A stretch of 64,000 nucleotides of DNA from Marinobacter orientalis (GCF_004792665.1 NZ_SRZX01000001.1:744001-808000), one strand, 5' to 3'. Counted from the first letter of the stretch, positions 27,496 through 38,014 are shown. Notes: a model not told the origin generated them from the sequence alone. Made by a program: numbers and translations.

Positions 27496-28566
27496 ATGAC
27501 ACAGCTTAGTCAGATCTATCTCGTTATGCTACTGATAACGACGCTTTCCGGGTGTACAACCCTGGGCTATTACAGCCAGGCGGTCAGTGGCCATCTGTCA
27601 CTGATGATGTCCACGCAGCCGGTGTCGGAATTGCTCGATGCCCCGTCAACGCCGCCAGCGCTGCAGCAAAAACTCCGTGTCGCGCACGACGCTCGCGAGT
27701 TTGCCAAAGATCAGCTTGCGCTGCCGGTGGGCGATGCCTTTTCCAGCTATGCAGAGCTTGGCCGCCCCTGGGTGGTAGTCAACCTGGTAGCGGCTCCGGA
27801 ATTTTCGCTCGACGCCCATCGTTGGTGTTATCCGGTCGTTGGTTGTCAGGCCTACCGGGGGTATTACCAGCTGGAGAAAGCGCGAGCGGAGGAGGAGTCA
27901 TTCATAGCCAGGGGCTACGATACGTTTATCGCCGGTGTCACCGCCTACTCTACCCTGGGCTGGTTTGATGACCCGCTCCATAGCGGTTTTACCGCCCTGT
28001 CCGACAACCGCATGGTGGCGCTGATGTTCCACGAACTGGCTCACCGAGTGGTCTACATCAGCGACGATACGGCTTTCAACGAGAGTTTTGCAACCGCGGT
28101 TGAACTGGAAGGCCTGCGTCTGTGGCTGACTCAGCGCGGCGACCAGCAAGGCTTCAGGAAAGCCCTGGCACGGTTGCGCCAACGCGACCAGACATTCACC
28201 CTTGTCGACGCCGCATCCGGCCGACTGGAGACACTCTATGGGCAAGGAAACAGGCTCCCCGAGGCCGAGCTCCGACAGCAAAAGGCGCGGATATTCCAGG
28301 GTCTCCGGGACGACTACCAGACCCTGTCAGCAGGGTGGGATCAGCCCGGCCCTTTCGGCGAGAACCCAGCGAAGCTGAACAACGCCAATCTCGCCCTGTT
28401 CAGCCAGTACAACCAGCACGTACCGGCCTTCCGGCAATTACTCCGCGACCACCAAGGCGATTTCAGGGCCTTCTACGCGGCGGTGAAGCGCCTGTCGGCG
28501 CAGTCACCCAGGCGCCGGCAAAAAGCCCTGGCCCGCCTAGGCCAGCACTTTCACAAAGACTTTTGA
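27496..28566 (+). CDS. Predicted zinc aminopeptidase lipoprotein (DUF2265 type)
   Basis: A 356-residue protein with a lipoprotein signal (IYLVMLLITTLSGCTTLGYY, lipobox LSGC). The metal site HELAH is at about residue 180 with a downstream Glu in FNESFATAVELEG, the pattern of COG4324 predicted aminopeptidases. It should sit on the inner or outer membrane facing the periplasm. No substrate is known to me. Its 3' end overlaps the convergent argA 3' end by 30 nt (28537-28566). Confidence 0.8.
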   Translation: MTQLSQIYLVMLLITTLSGCTTLGYYSQAVSGHLSLMMSTQPVSELLDAPSTPPALQQKLRVAHDAREFAKDQLALPVGDAFSSYAELGRPWVVVNLVAAPEFSLDAHRWCYPVVGCQAYRGYYQLEKARAEEESFIARGYDTFIAGVTAYSTLGWFDDPLHSGFTALSDNRMVALMFHELAHRVVYISDDTAFNESFATAVELEGLRLWLTQRGDQQGFRKALARLRQRDQTFTLVDAASGRLETLYGQGNRLPEAELRQQKARIFQGLRDDYQTLSAGWDQPGPFGENPAKLNNANLALFSQYNQHVPAFRQLLRDHQGDFRAFYAAVKRLSAQSPRRRQKALARLGQHFHKDF

Positions 28567-29847
28567 ATTACGCTGGGTATTGTAGGAAGCCAGTTTGAGC
28601 CCGGGCAGCTCGCGCACATTCGATGGCTGGAACCCGCGCTCACGGAACCAGTGCTCGGTCTGCGTGGTGAGTGCAAACAACCGCTGGATACCCTGTCCCC
28701 TCGCAAGTCTCTCGATCATGGCCAGAAGCTCGTCCCCACGACCTGCGCGGCGATAGGCCTGATCCACCGCGAAACAGGACAGCTCGCCGGCACTTTCGTC
28801 AGGGTAGTGATAGAGCGCCGCACAACCCACAATGGTGCCATCCCGCTCAGCCACCACAAAACTGCCGATTTCCGTTTCCAGCATTTCGCGGGAGCGGCGC
28901 ACCAGGACCCCCTGTTCCTCCAGCGGCTGGATCAGCTCGAGGATGCCGCCGATATCCTCGACCCTGGCCTGGCGGATCTGCTCATAGTTATCACTGCTGA
29001 CCAGGGTGCCGGAACCATCACGGGTAAACAGCTCTTCCAGCAGCGCACCGTCATTGGCGTAGCTGATGATGTGGGCCCGGCGTACCCCTCTCACACAGGC
29101 GTCACAGGCAGCCTGCAACAGTTCGCCATCGTGGCCCTGGACCATGCCCGCCGACAGCCGGTCAGAGGCCTGCCGAGCGGACAGCTCCCGTATCAGCTGA
29201 CCGTCATCATCCACAAGACCCCGGTTTTCGGTAAACATGATCAGTTTTTCCGCCTGCAGTGCAGCAGAAACCTGGCTGCCCACATCCTCGTAAGAGAGAT
29301 TGAACGCATCACCGGTAGGCGAATACCCGAGCGGCGGCAGCAGCACAATGTGGCCCAGCTCGAGCAGCTTCTCGATACCACCCACATCCACCCGGCGCAC
29401 CCGACCGGTGTGGCCGAAATCGATCCCGTCCAGAACACCCACCGGCCTTGCAGTAACATAGTTGCCGCTGCTAACCCGAATTCGCGCATTGTGCATGGGC
29501 GAATTGACCAGGCCCATGGACAACTGGCTCTCGAGAAACGCTCTCAAACCGCCGATTGCTTCCAGCACTAATGGTAGCTGCTGCTCCGGGGTTACCCGCA
29601 ATCCCCGATGAAAACTGGACTCCTCACCCGCACTGTCCAGCCTCGTCTGGATCTGAGGCCTGGCGCCATAAGCGACAACAAGGCGAATTCCCAGGCTGCT
29701 GAGCAATGCGATATCGTGAATTATGTTGATCAGGTTGCCGTGAGCTATCGCATCGCCACCTATGGTCAACACCACCGTGCGACCACGATGGGCGTTGATA
29801 TAAGGCGATGAATGGCGGAAACCATGCAACCAGTCATTCGATTTCAA
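28537..29847 (-). CDS. argA: N-acetylglutamate synthase
   Basis: Acetylates glutamate, the first step of arginine synthesis. The 436-residue protein has an N-terminal amino-acid-kinase domain (TVVLTIGGDAI, RLVVAYGARPQI) that normally binds arginine for feedback, and a C-terminal GNAT domain (CAALYHYPDESAGEL, YRRAGRGDELL). The open frame runs on to 29991, but those extra 48 codons cross hairpin copy C and are not protein-family sequence. I chose TTG 29847, which follows AGGAGAAGAG; the product then begins MKSNDWLHGFRHSS as in relatives. argE lies upstream on the same strand. Confidence 0.92.
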   Translation of the reverse strand: MKSNDWLHGFRHSSPYINAHRGRTVVLTIGGDAIAHGNLINIIHDIALLSSLGIRLVVAYGARPQIQTRLDSAGEESSFHRGLRVTPEQQLPLVLEAIGGLRAFLESQLSMGLVNSPMHNARIRVSSGNYVTARPVGVLDGIDFGHTGRVRRVDVGGIEKLLELGHIVLLPPLGYSPTGDAFNLSYEDVGSQVSAALQAEKLIMFTENRGLVDDDGQLIRELSARQASDRLSAGMVQGHDGELLQAACDACVRGVRRAHIISYANDGALLEELFTRDGSGTLVSSDNYEQIRQARVEDIGGILELIQPLEEQGVLVRRSREMLETEIGSFVVAERDGTIVGCAALYHYPDESAGELSCFAVDQAYRRAGRGDELLAMIERLARGQGIQRLFALTTQTEHWFRERGFQPSNVRELPGLKLASYNTQRNSKVFVKVLA

Positions 29848-29885
29848 ACTCTTCTCCTGCGAGTCTTCAGCTTTTGGAGTCTTCC

Positions 29886-29996
29886 GGGTATTGGCGGGAC
29901 ACTTTCCCAAAACACGCCCGTGAATACGTCCCTGTAGGGCTCGGTCGCGCCATCCCTGGCGCTCCACGGTTTTGGGAAAGTGTCCCGCCAATACCC
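29886..29996 (-). repeat. Core-and-arms hairpin repeat, copy C (between argE and argA)
   Basis: Arms are 29886-29913 and 29969-29996; all 28 positions pair perfectly. The 55-nt core (29914-29968), read on the minus strand, is identical base for base to copy A, while the outer part of the arms is different. The element lies 30 nt after the argE stop in argE orientation and 38 nt before the argA TTG. It supplies the false N-terminal extension of the argA reading frame. Confidence 0.95.
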
Positions 29997-30026
29997 TCGT
30001 TATACTTTTGAGTTGATTTCTAGAGA

Positions 30027-31187
30027 TTAAAGACAGAACTCTTTGATTAATCCCTTAAGGATGCTTACGGCCGGGTCCAGTTGTGATAACTCCAAAAATT
30101 CGTCCGGCTGGTGGGCCTGGTCGATATAACCCGGCCCCATCACCAGAGTTTCAAACCCCAGCTTCTGCAACCACGGCGCTTCCGTCGCGAAAGCTACCGC
30201 CTCTGCGGTGTGGCCCGTCAACTTTTCGCAGGCCCTCACCAGTTCAGCATCGGCTAGCGTTTCGAATGGAGGAACACCATCAAATAATGGCTCGAACTCC
30301 ATCGAAAGCTCGCGTTTTTTTGCCAGTGGCTGCAGCTTATGGAGAATTTCCTGGCGCAGCGCCTTCATGTCCATGCCCGGTAACGGCCGCAGGTCAAAAT
30401 GCAACTCACAGCGGGCGCAGATGCGGTTGGGATTGTCGCCACCGTGGATGCAGCCCAGGTTCATGGTAGGGACCTGAACCCTGAAATTGGGATTGCTGTA
30501 TTTTGCCTGCCAGCCTGAGCGCATGGCCAACAGCTCGCCCAGTGCCTCGTGCATCCCTTCCATGGCGTTGCGCCCCAGGGAGGGATCTGAGGAATGGCCG
30601 GACTGGCCTTCGAATACCAGCCGCTCCATCATGATGCCCTTGTGCATGCGCACAGGCCTGAGACCGGTGGGCTCGCCAATAACCGCATAGCGGGCCCTGG
30701 GCCGGCCGGCTTCGGCCAGGGCCCGGGCGCCGTTCATGGAGCTTTCCTCGTCGGCGGTGGCAAGGATGATCAGTGGCTGCTTCAGTTCTTCGCCCACGAA
30801 GGCCCTCGCTGCTTCGATGGCCAGTGGGAAAAAGCCTTTCATATCACAGGTACCAAGCCCGTACCAGCGGCCATCCCGCTCGGTCAGGGTAAACGGGTCA
30901 CTCTGCCAGCGCCTGTCGTCAAAAGGCACGGTGTCCGTGTGGCCGGAGAGCACCAGGCCACCGGGCCCGCTGCCGAGGGTGGCGATCATGTTGTATTTGC
31001 CGGGCATGCCCGGGACTTCAAGCAGTTCGACATTGAAGCCCATGGGTTCCAGCCATTCCGCCAGTGCGCGAACCACCGGCTCGTTACTCTGGTCCCATTC
31101 GGCTGACGCACTGCTGATCGAGGGCAGGGAGATCAGCTTTGTCAGCATTTCACGAATGCCAGGCAGGTGTTGTGTGGATCCGGACAT
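30027..31187 (-). CDS. argE: Acetylornithine deacetylase
   Basis: A 386-residue M20-family zinc hydrolase that frees ornithine from N-acetylornithine. Metal and catalytic motifs: LSGHTDTVPFDD, CDMKGFFPLA and ATADEESSMNGA (general base Glu pair), with the dimerisation domain in the middle and ATEAPWLQKLG near the end. Having both argA and argE points to the linear arginine pathway. It precedes argA, with hairpin copy C in the gap. Confidence 0.94.
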   Translation of the reverse strand: MSGSTQHLPGIREMLTKLISLPSISSASAEWDQSNEPVVRALAEWLEPMGFNVELLEVPGMPGKYNMIATLGSGPGGLVLSGHTDTVPFDDRRWQSDPFTLTERDGRWYGLGTCDMKGFFPLAIEAARAFVGEELKQPLIILATADEESSMNGARALAEAGRPRARYAVIGEPTGLRPVRMHKGIMMERLVFEGQSGHSSDPSLGRNAMEGMHEALGELLAMRSGWQAKYSNPNFRVQVPTMNLGCIHGGDNPNRICARCELHFDLRPLPGMDMKALRQEILHKLQPLAKKRELSMEFEPLFDGVPPFETLADAELVRACEKLTGHTAEAVAFATEAPWLQKLGFETLVMGPGYIDQAHQPDEFLELSQLDPAVSILKGLIKEFCL

Positions 31188-31213
31188 AGAAATCTCTCCG
31201 CCCCGTCGCCGGG

Positions 31214-32467
31214 CTAGCGGGCCTGGCCGCGGCGCCAGACCTCAAAAGTTGCAATCAGCCGGATGGCAATGGGATAGGCAACCTCACCACCGTCCATCAG
31301 CCGCGCGATTTCCATCCGCGAGTCATCGATGCTCGCCAGACGGCCTTCCACCACATTACCATTCTCCAGGGTGACTCTCACCGTCTGCCCGATCCAGGAT
31401 CCGGCATCGTCCGTGTCCACGGAATTCCAGCCCGCAACGGGTTCGGCGTCGCCACCGCCGCTGTTATCGGTGACAACCGGCTCCAGCATAGCATCCGGCC
31501 GCTCTGGCAATTCCGGTTCCACGCGGGTCAGATAGACATCCGGCACTTCCGCGCGATTATAGCGGGCCGTCCGGCTGGCCTCGACCGCCTCCCCTTCATC
31601 CCTCACAGGCACGCCCCACAGCGGGGCCGACGGGTCCAGTTCCAGCGTCAGTTCGCCGCCTTCGGTCAGCCACTGCCGGTAGAGCGCCAGCAGCTGGTCA
31701 CTGGCACTCAAGCCGCGGGCTCTGAGTGCCTCGCTGAAGGCATCCATAACGATGCTCGTCCATTCGCCGGTCTCCACCCCTGATTCCCGGGAACAGTAGG
31801 CTGCCACCCGGCGCATGAGACCGCCGTCCCGCAGCGTTACCGTGATCGCTGAAGCCGTTGATTCTCCCAGGCTGGAAAGGTCCAGCGGATTGAGCCGCGC
31901 ACCCGGCCAGTCCACTTCCACGCTGCCGGCATTGACGGTGGTCAGCTCCCCGTAGAGACCTTCACTGCTCTGGATGACGAGCGCCTCGCCAGACACCCCG
32001 GAAACGCCGAGCCGCAGCAGATCGCCACTGCCCAGGTGTTGGCGATGGTCCGGACCGCACACCGGAGAAAACAGCGCTGGTGCCGTGTCCGCGCCTGCCG
32101 TTACCCAGTTTCGGAACATGCTGGTATCCAGCATCAGGCGCAGTCCCTCCGCCTGCAGGGACCAGTGATCCGGGAGATCTGCCGGGTCAAGCAGGGCGGT
32201 TAAGAGTGAAATCGGTGAGCCGGCGTTGAACAGCAACCGGCCGAACTCCACAGGCCTGGTCAGGCGGAAATCCTGGTAACTGCCACTGGCCAGCACCAGC
32301 CGGCCGTTGATACCCGAACGGATGTCTCCCCGATCAATCACGCCAACGTCTTCCACCGCCTTGCGGGCCTCGGAAAGTCTCTGGTCCGCGAGCCACCAGA
32401 CCGCACCCTTGAATGACAGGTAGCCGATCAGGGCCAGGACAACCAGAAAGGTGAGCAGGCGCTTCAT
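31214..32467 (-). CDS. Membrane-anchored protein of unknown function with LSm-like C-terminal segment
   Basis: A 417-residue protein. Residues 1-25 (RLLTFLVVLALIGYLSF) form one membrane helix or uncleaved signal. The bulk is probably periplasmic with many beta-type hydrophobic alternations. The last 60 or so residues (GQTVRVTLENGNVVEGRLAS, followed by MEIARLMDGGEVAYPI) resemble a small beta-barrel of the SH3/LSm kind. I do not recognise the family. It lies between argB and argE on the same strand with gaps of 32 and 26 nt, so it is probably part of an argB-X-argE-argA transcript. Confidence 0.6.
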   Translation of the reverse strand: MKRLLTFLVVLALIGYLSFKGAVWWLADQRLSEARKAVEDVGVIDRGDIRSGINGRLVLASGSYQDFRLTRPVEFGRLLFNAGSPISLLTALLDPADLPDHWSLQAEGLRLMLDTSMFRNWVTAGADTAPALFSPVCGPDHRQHLGSGDLLRLGVSGVSGEALVIQSSEGLYGELTTVNAGSVEVDWPGARLNPLDLSSLGESTASAITVTLRDGGLMRRVAAYCSRESGVETGEWTSIVMDAFSEALRARGLSASDQLLALYRQWLTEGGELTLELDPSAPLWGVPVRDEGEAVEASRTARYNRAEVPDVYLTRVEPELPERPDAMLEPVVTDNSGGGDAEPVAGWNSVDTDDAGSWIGQTVRVTLENGNVVEGRLASIDDSRMEIARLMDGGEVAYPIAIRLIATFEVWRRGQAR

Positions 32468-32499
32468 GAATCTTTCCTCTAGAGGGCAGGCGGTCGTCG

Positions 32500-33396
<897 letters not shown>

Positions 33397-33446
33397 TCAT
33401 CTTGCCTTGTTAGTCAGAAAATTCCGTTGCGATTATTCCAGAGCCG

Positions 33447-36074
33447 TCAGAAATCCGTGACAAGATCCGGTGCCACTTTCTGCAACTGTTCCCGGAACAC
33501 ACCCTTGATGCGCTCCAGGGCCTCCACTGTCTCCGCCTCGAAGCGCAGGACCAGCGCCGGTGTGGTATTGGAGGCACGGCACAAGCCCCAGCCATCAGTG
33601 TATTCCACACGAATGCCATCGATGGTACTGATGTTTGCATCACCAAAACTGCCTTCTTCGGCCAGGCGCTCCATCAATTCAAACTTGGTGTCGTCCGACA
33701 CTTCCACGCTGAGCTCCGGGGTACTGATATCCTCGGGGAAATCCTCGAACACCTCGTCACAATGACGGTCCTCGATACCCAGGATTTCCAGCAACCTGGC
33801 AGCGGAATACAGACCGTCGTCGAAGCCCAGCCAACGCTCGCCGAAGAAGATGTGGCCGCTCATTTCACCGGCCAGCAGGGCCCCGGTTTCCTTCATCTTC
33901 TTTTTCATCAGTGAGTGGCCGGACTTCCACATGACCGGCCGGCCGCCGGCTTCGGAAATTACCGCCGGCAGGCGGCGGCTGCATTTCACGTCGTAAAGCA
34001 CATCCGCACCCGGATTACGGGAGACCACATCACGGGCAAAGAGCATCAGCAGCCGGTCAGGCCAGATAATCCTGCCGGTATTGGTGACCACACCAAGACG
34101 GTCACCGTCGCCGTCGAAGGCCAGGCCGATGTCGGCCCCTTCGGCTTTCACCCGTTCGATCAGATCTGCCAGGTTTTCGGGCTTGCCCGGGTCCGGATGG
34201 TGATTGGGGAAGTTGCCATCCACTTCGCAGTAAAGCGGAATCACTTCGCAGCCCAGTTCTTCGATCAGCAGCGGCGCCAGCTCACCGGCGATGCCATTGC
34301 CGGCGTCCAGTACCACTTTCAATGGTGCTGCAACCGCAATATCTCCAACAATACGGTCCAGATAGGCGCGGCGAACGTCTTCCGAAGACTGGGCACCATG
34401 GCCGCTGGCAAAATCACCGGTACGGATTCGCTGCAGCAGTTTCTGGATGGCATCACCGGAGAGGGTTTCTCCCCCCACCATGATCTTGAGGCCGTTGTAG
34501 TTGGCGGGGTTGTGGCTGCCGGTGACCATGACTCCGGAACCGGTACCCAGTTCATGGGTTGCAAAGTAGAGCACAGGCGTCGGGACGGCGCCCACATGAA
34601 TGATATTGCAACCGGTCGCCATGATCCCCCTCGCCAGGGCATCCGCCAGTTCAGGGCTGGAATGACGACCATCGTAGCCCACACACAGACTGTCCACACC
34701 ACGCGCGATAGCCTCGCTGCCAATAGCCCGGCCGATCACTGTCACAATATCGGGCGTCAGGGTTTCACCAACGATGCCGCGGATGTCATAGGCGCGGAAT
34801 ATGGTATCGGAGACCTCTGCTTTCGGCAGACGCACTTCTTCCACGTCCGGCGTATCCTCGGGCTCCCCGGAACCGCCAAATCCCAGTACATCGTCGTCGC
34901 CATCCAGCATATCGATGTCGAGCATGTCCTTGTCCTGGAACAGCGGCTCATCGGCCGCGGGCTTTGTTGTTGTCTGGCCGCCGGAGCCCGGCTTCAGAGG
35001 CGCCGATTCACCCGCCCTCGCCACCCGTTTTTCCACTACCTGGGAAAGCCGGTGAAGCACTTCGGCGGTTGATGCCACCATGTCCCACCTGAGAGTCGGC
35101 GGTTTTAGTCTTTCACCACCAAATACCTTGTGGGCCCACTGGATGAGTACGGTCAGATCCTGCCTGAGCCCTCTCTGTGCCCCTCCAAGGAGCAGCCAGA
35201 CAACAATTGCTGCGATTACCGCCGGCACCAGTGCAAGGACTATCACCAGAATGGGGTCGAAAAGCGGAGCCGGGGCGGTTGCCGGCCTGTACCGGAGCTC
35301 CCAGTTCGGGTTGATGAGTTCACGGGTCTGGACCGGACCATTTCCGCTACCCTGGCTGATGACGGTGCGGTCTGAGCCGTTAACGGATTGCACCAGGGAA
35401 AACTGGCCTCCCAGCTCCCGGTTGACGCCTGACATCAACGGTTGCAACGGTGCGGTGCTGAAAACCACCAGCACGCTACCGGCGACGGCACTGTTCTGGG
35501 GATTACGGACCGGAGCGGCTATCTGCAGGTACCATTGTCCGTCCCGTGGGAAAGCATCCGGGTAGCGTCTCTGGCCGGTTTCAGCCCGTCGGGCCAGATC
35601 AAGACCGGCAAAGCCCAGGGTGGGTTCGCTGGCACTGCGGGGAATATCACCATAAGGAAACAGGTACACCGCCTCGATACCCGGCAAAGTACCGGCCAGA
35701 TCCGCGGCCGCATCTTCTACTGAGCCCTCTCCGCGCAGTGCAGCCAGTACATAGTCCTGGCCGGCTATGCCCTCGACCGCAGACTGCAGCAGCGAGAGCT
35801 GCTGGTTGAACCTTGTCTCGGCAGTATCAGCCTCCAGAGCGGCCTGGGTTTCATAGCGACGGGCCTCGGAAGGCGCGGCAAGCAGAAAATAAAGCAGCCC
35901 GGCTGAAACCGCCCCCGCTATGACCACAACCAGAGCCTGGCTGATAGCAACAGAACTTAACTGCTTATGACGCCGGCCGCCGGCGGATTTCCTGTCTTTG
36001 CTCTGTTTTTTTGCCTGTGTCCCGGCTGGATCAGGTGCAGCGTCATCAGAGTTCTTCTTCTTGCCAAACTTCAT
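33447..36074 (-). CDS. algC: Phosphomannomutase/phosphoglucomutase with membrane-anchored N-terminal extension
   Basis: An 875-residue protein. The last 465 or so residues are AlgC: active-site Ser in GVMVTGSHNPANYNG, metal loop AFDGDGDRLG and sugar loop GEMSGHIFFGE. It interconverts mannose-6-P/mannose-1-P and glucose-6-P/glucose-1-P for exopolysaccharide and LPS. The first 410 residues are extra: a Lys-rich start, a membrane helix (AISQALVVVIAGAVSAGLLYF), a periplasmic sensor-like region, and a second helix (ILVIVLALVPAVIAAIVVWLLL). The ATG at 36074 follows AGGA and matches KFGKKK-type starts; the frame extends to 36116. Extended AlgC proteins occur in Pseudomonas and relatives. Confidence 0.92.
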   Translation of the reverse strand: MKFGKKKNSDDAAPDPAGTQAKKQSKDRKSAGGRRHKQLSSVAISQALVVVIAGAVSAGLLYFLLAAPSEARRYETQAALEADTAETRFNQQLSLLQSAVEGIAGQDYVLAALRGEGSVEDAAADLAGTLPGIEAVYLFPYGDIPRSASEPTLGFAGLDLARRAETGQRRYPDAFPRDGQWYLQIAAPVRNPQNSAVAGSVLVVFSTAPLQPLMSGVNRELGGQFSLVQSVNGSDRTVISQGSGNGPVQTRELINPNWELRYRPATAPAPLFDPILVIVLALVPAVIAAIVVWLLLGGAQRGLRQDLTVLIQWAHKVFGGERLKPPTLRWDMVASTAEVLHRLSQVVEKRVARAGESAPLKPGSGGQTTTKPAADEPLFQDKDMLDIDMLDGDDDVLGFGGSGEPEDTPDVEEVRLPKAEVSDTIFRAYDIRGIVGETLTPDIVTVIGRAIGSEAIARGVDSLCVGYDGRHSSPELADALARGIMATGCNIIHVGAVPTPVLYFATHELGTGSGVMVTGSHNPANYNGLKIMVGGETLSGDAIQKLLQRIRTGDFASGHGAQSSEDVRRAYLDRIVGDIAVAAPLKVVLDAGNGIAGELAPLLIEELGCEVIPLYCEVDGNFPNHHPDPGKPENLADLIERVKAEGADIGLAFDGDGDRLGVVTNTGRIIWPDRLLMLFARDVVSRNPGADVLYDVKCSRRLPAVISEAGGRPVMWKSGHSLMKKKMKETGALLAGEMSGHIFFGERWLGFDDGLYSAARLLEILGIEDRHCDEVFEDFPEDISTPELSVEVSDDTKFELMERLAEEGSFGDANISTIDGIRVEYTDGWGLCRASNTTPALVLRFEAETVEALERIKGVFREQLQKVAPDLVTDF

Positions 36075-36159
36075 AGTCCGTCCTGCTGGTGTTATTTGCG
36101 CCCGGATTTTCATCAATCAGGGAAGTATAGACCCTGAACACTGTTCTACGTCTGCAACC

Positions 36160-36621
36160 TCAGTGGCTACCCGTGGAGCCGAACCCACCGTCCCCGCGCT
36201 GACTTGCATCGAAACAGGACACCACCTCAAAGTCCGCCTGCACCACCGGTACCAGAACCAGTTGGGCAATGCGTTCGCCCACCTCAAGGGTGAATTCGGT
36301 TTGGCCACGATTCCAGCAGGACACCATCAGCTCGCCCTGATAATCGGAGTCAATCAGGCCCACCAGGTTGCCCAGGACAATGCCGTGCTTGTGGCCCAAC
36401 CCGCTGCGGGGCAGAATCATTGCTGCCAGCGACGGATCGGCGATGTGTATTGAAAGGCCGGTTTTTATCAGTTCAGTCTGGCCCGGCTTCAGGCTGAGAG
36501 GGGCATCAAGACAGGCACGCAGGTCCAGGCCGGCGGAGCCTTCGGTTGCATAATGGGGGAAAGGCACCGTATCGCCAATCCGGTCATCCAGAATGCGCAC
36601 CTGAAATGTTTTGCGGGTCAT
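36160..36621 (-). CDS. dut: dUTP diphosphatase
   Basis: Hydrolyses dUTP to dUMP and keeps uracil out of DNA. This is a trimeric-type enzyme of 153 residues with motif 1 [10 protein letters not shown], motif 2 [10 protein letters not shown], motif 3 [11 protein letters not shown], motif 4 [10 protein letters not shown] and the Gly-rich motif 5 at the C-terminus ([10 protein letters not shown]). It is 12 nt after coaBC on the same strand, as in E. coli and Pseudomonas. Confidence 0.96.
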   Translation of the reverse strand: MTRKTFQVRILDDRIGDTVPFPHYATEGSAGLDLRACLDAPLSLKPGQTELIKTGLSIHIADPSLAAMILPRSGLGHKHGIVLGNLVGLIDSDYQGELMVSCWNRGQTEFTLEVGERIAQLVLVPVVQADFEVVSCFDASQRGDGGFGSTGSH

Positions 36622-36633
36622 CGGGTTTCCTTG

Positions 36634-37848
36634 TCAGATCGCGCCGGCCGGGCCAGCCTTTTCAGTGATTTGGTCTGCAATCAGGGCAATCAGCCGTTGC
36701 GCAAGCACCGCCTTCGGGCCCGGACCAATAGCCTCACGCCCCTGGGGCCAGAACACGATGACGGAGTTATTGTCACTATTGAACCCCAGTCCCGGCGCCG
36801 AGACGTCGTTGGCAACGATCATATTGAGCTTTTTCCGTGTCAGTTTGTCGAGGGCGTAGTGCTCAATATCGCGAGTTTCTGCGGCAAAGCCAACGGTGAA
36901 TGGGGCGTCATCCCGGGCTGCTATGGTAGCGAGGGTATCAGGGTTACGCACCAGAGACAGGCTCATACTTTCGTTCGACTTCTTGATCTTGTCGGTGGCA
37001 CAGGTATCGGGACGATAGTCCGCCACTGCTGCTGTGGCAATAAACAGGTCACAGCCTTCGTCGACCGCCCTGTCCGCCTGTTCCAGCATTTCCTCAGCGG
37101 TCATCACCGCGCGGATTTCAACGCCGGCCGGCACGGCAATGGACACGGGGCCGCTGACCAGAACCACCTCGGCACCGGCTGCGCGGGCGGCCGCAGCAAG
37201 GGCATAACCCATTTTCCCGGAGCTGTGATTGCTTATATAACGTACCGGATCGATGGGTTCCCGGGTGGGCCCGGCTGTAATAACCACACGCTTGCCGGTG
37301 AGCGAGCCCGGCGCTGTGCCGGCAATCAGGTCATGCAGCGCAGCAGGCTCCAGCATTCTGCCCGGGCCGGTATCACCACAGGCCTGTGCGCCCTGATCGG
37401 GCCCCCAGAGAGTGACCTGCGGGTCTGACTCCAGCAGTGCAATATTGCGCTGGGTGCGGCCGTTACTCCACATAGCCTGGTTCATCGCCGGAGCTACCGC
37501 GATCGGTGCCTCTGTGGCGCAACAGAGGGTGGTCAGCAAATCGTCTGCCATACCCTGGGCCAGACGGGCAATAAAATCGGCTGAGGCCGGCGCAATCACA
37601 ATCTGACCCGCCCATTTGGCGAGTTCGATATGGCCCATCCCCGACTCCGCTTCCGGATCCAGCAGTGAGGTTCTGACCGGCTCGCCGCTGAGTGCCTGGA
37701 AAGTCAGGGGTGTTACAAAGGCTTCCGCCCCCCGGGTCATCACCACCCGGACCTCGTGGCCGGATTTTTTCAGTAATCGGACCAGCTCCGCACTCTTATA
37801 GGCGGCAATGCCACCGGTCACGCCCAACAGGATTCGTTTAGCGGCCAT
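36634..37848 (-). CDS. coaBC: Bifunctional phosphopantothenoylcysteine decarboxylase / synthetase
   Basis: A 404-residue coenzyme A enzyme. The N-terminal half is the flavin decarboxylase CoaC (LLGVTGGIAAYKSAEL, and the AMNQAMW substrate clamp). The C-terminal half is the synthetase CoaB (VVITAGPTREPIDPVRYISN, HSSGKMGYALA, TVGFAAETRD). It is divergent from radC across about 165 nt, and dut follows. Confidence 0.95.
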   Translation of the reverse strand: MAAKRILLGVTGGIAAYKSAELVRLLKKSGHEVRVVMTRGAEAFVTPLTFQALSGEPVRTSLLDPEAESGMGHIELAKWAGQIVIAPASADFIARLAQGMADDLLTTLCCATEAPIAVAPAMNQAMWSNGRTQRNIALLESDPQVTLWGPDQGAQACGDTGPGRMLEPAALHDLIAGTAPGSLTGKRVVITAGPTREPIDPVRYISNHSSGKMGYALAAAARAAGAEVVLVSGPVSIAVPAGVEIRAVMTAEEMLEQADRAVDEGCDLFIATAAVADYRPDTCATDKIKKSNESMSLSLVRNPDTLATIAARDDAPFTVGFAAETRDIEHYALDKLTRKKLNMIVANDVSAPGLGFNSDNNSVIVFWPQGREAIGPGPKAVLAQRLIALIADQITEKAGPAGAI

Positions 37849-38014
37849 AACGGCTCCGTATCCATCACAAAATGAAAGGCTTATAAGATAGCATGCCAGA
37901 GCGCTGCCGGCAGCCCGTCACGCGTGGTAGAATTGCGCGCTCACATACCGACTGCCTCTACTATCGATGGCATAAGCGCAGGAAGCGCAAACAACAACGG
38001 AAAGGACTCATCTC

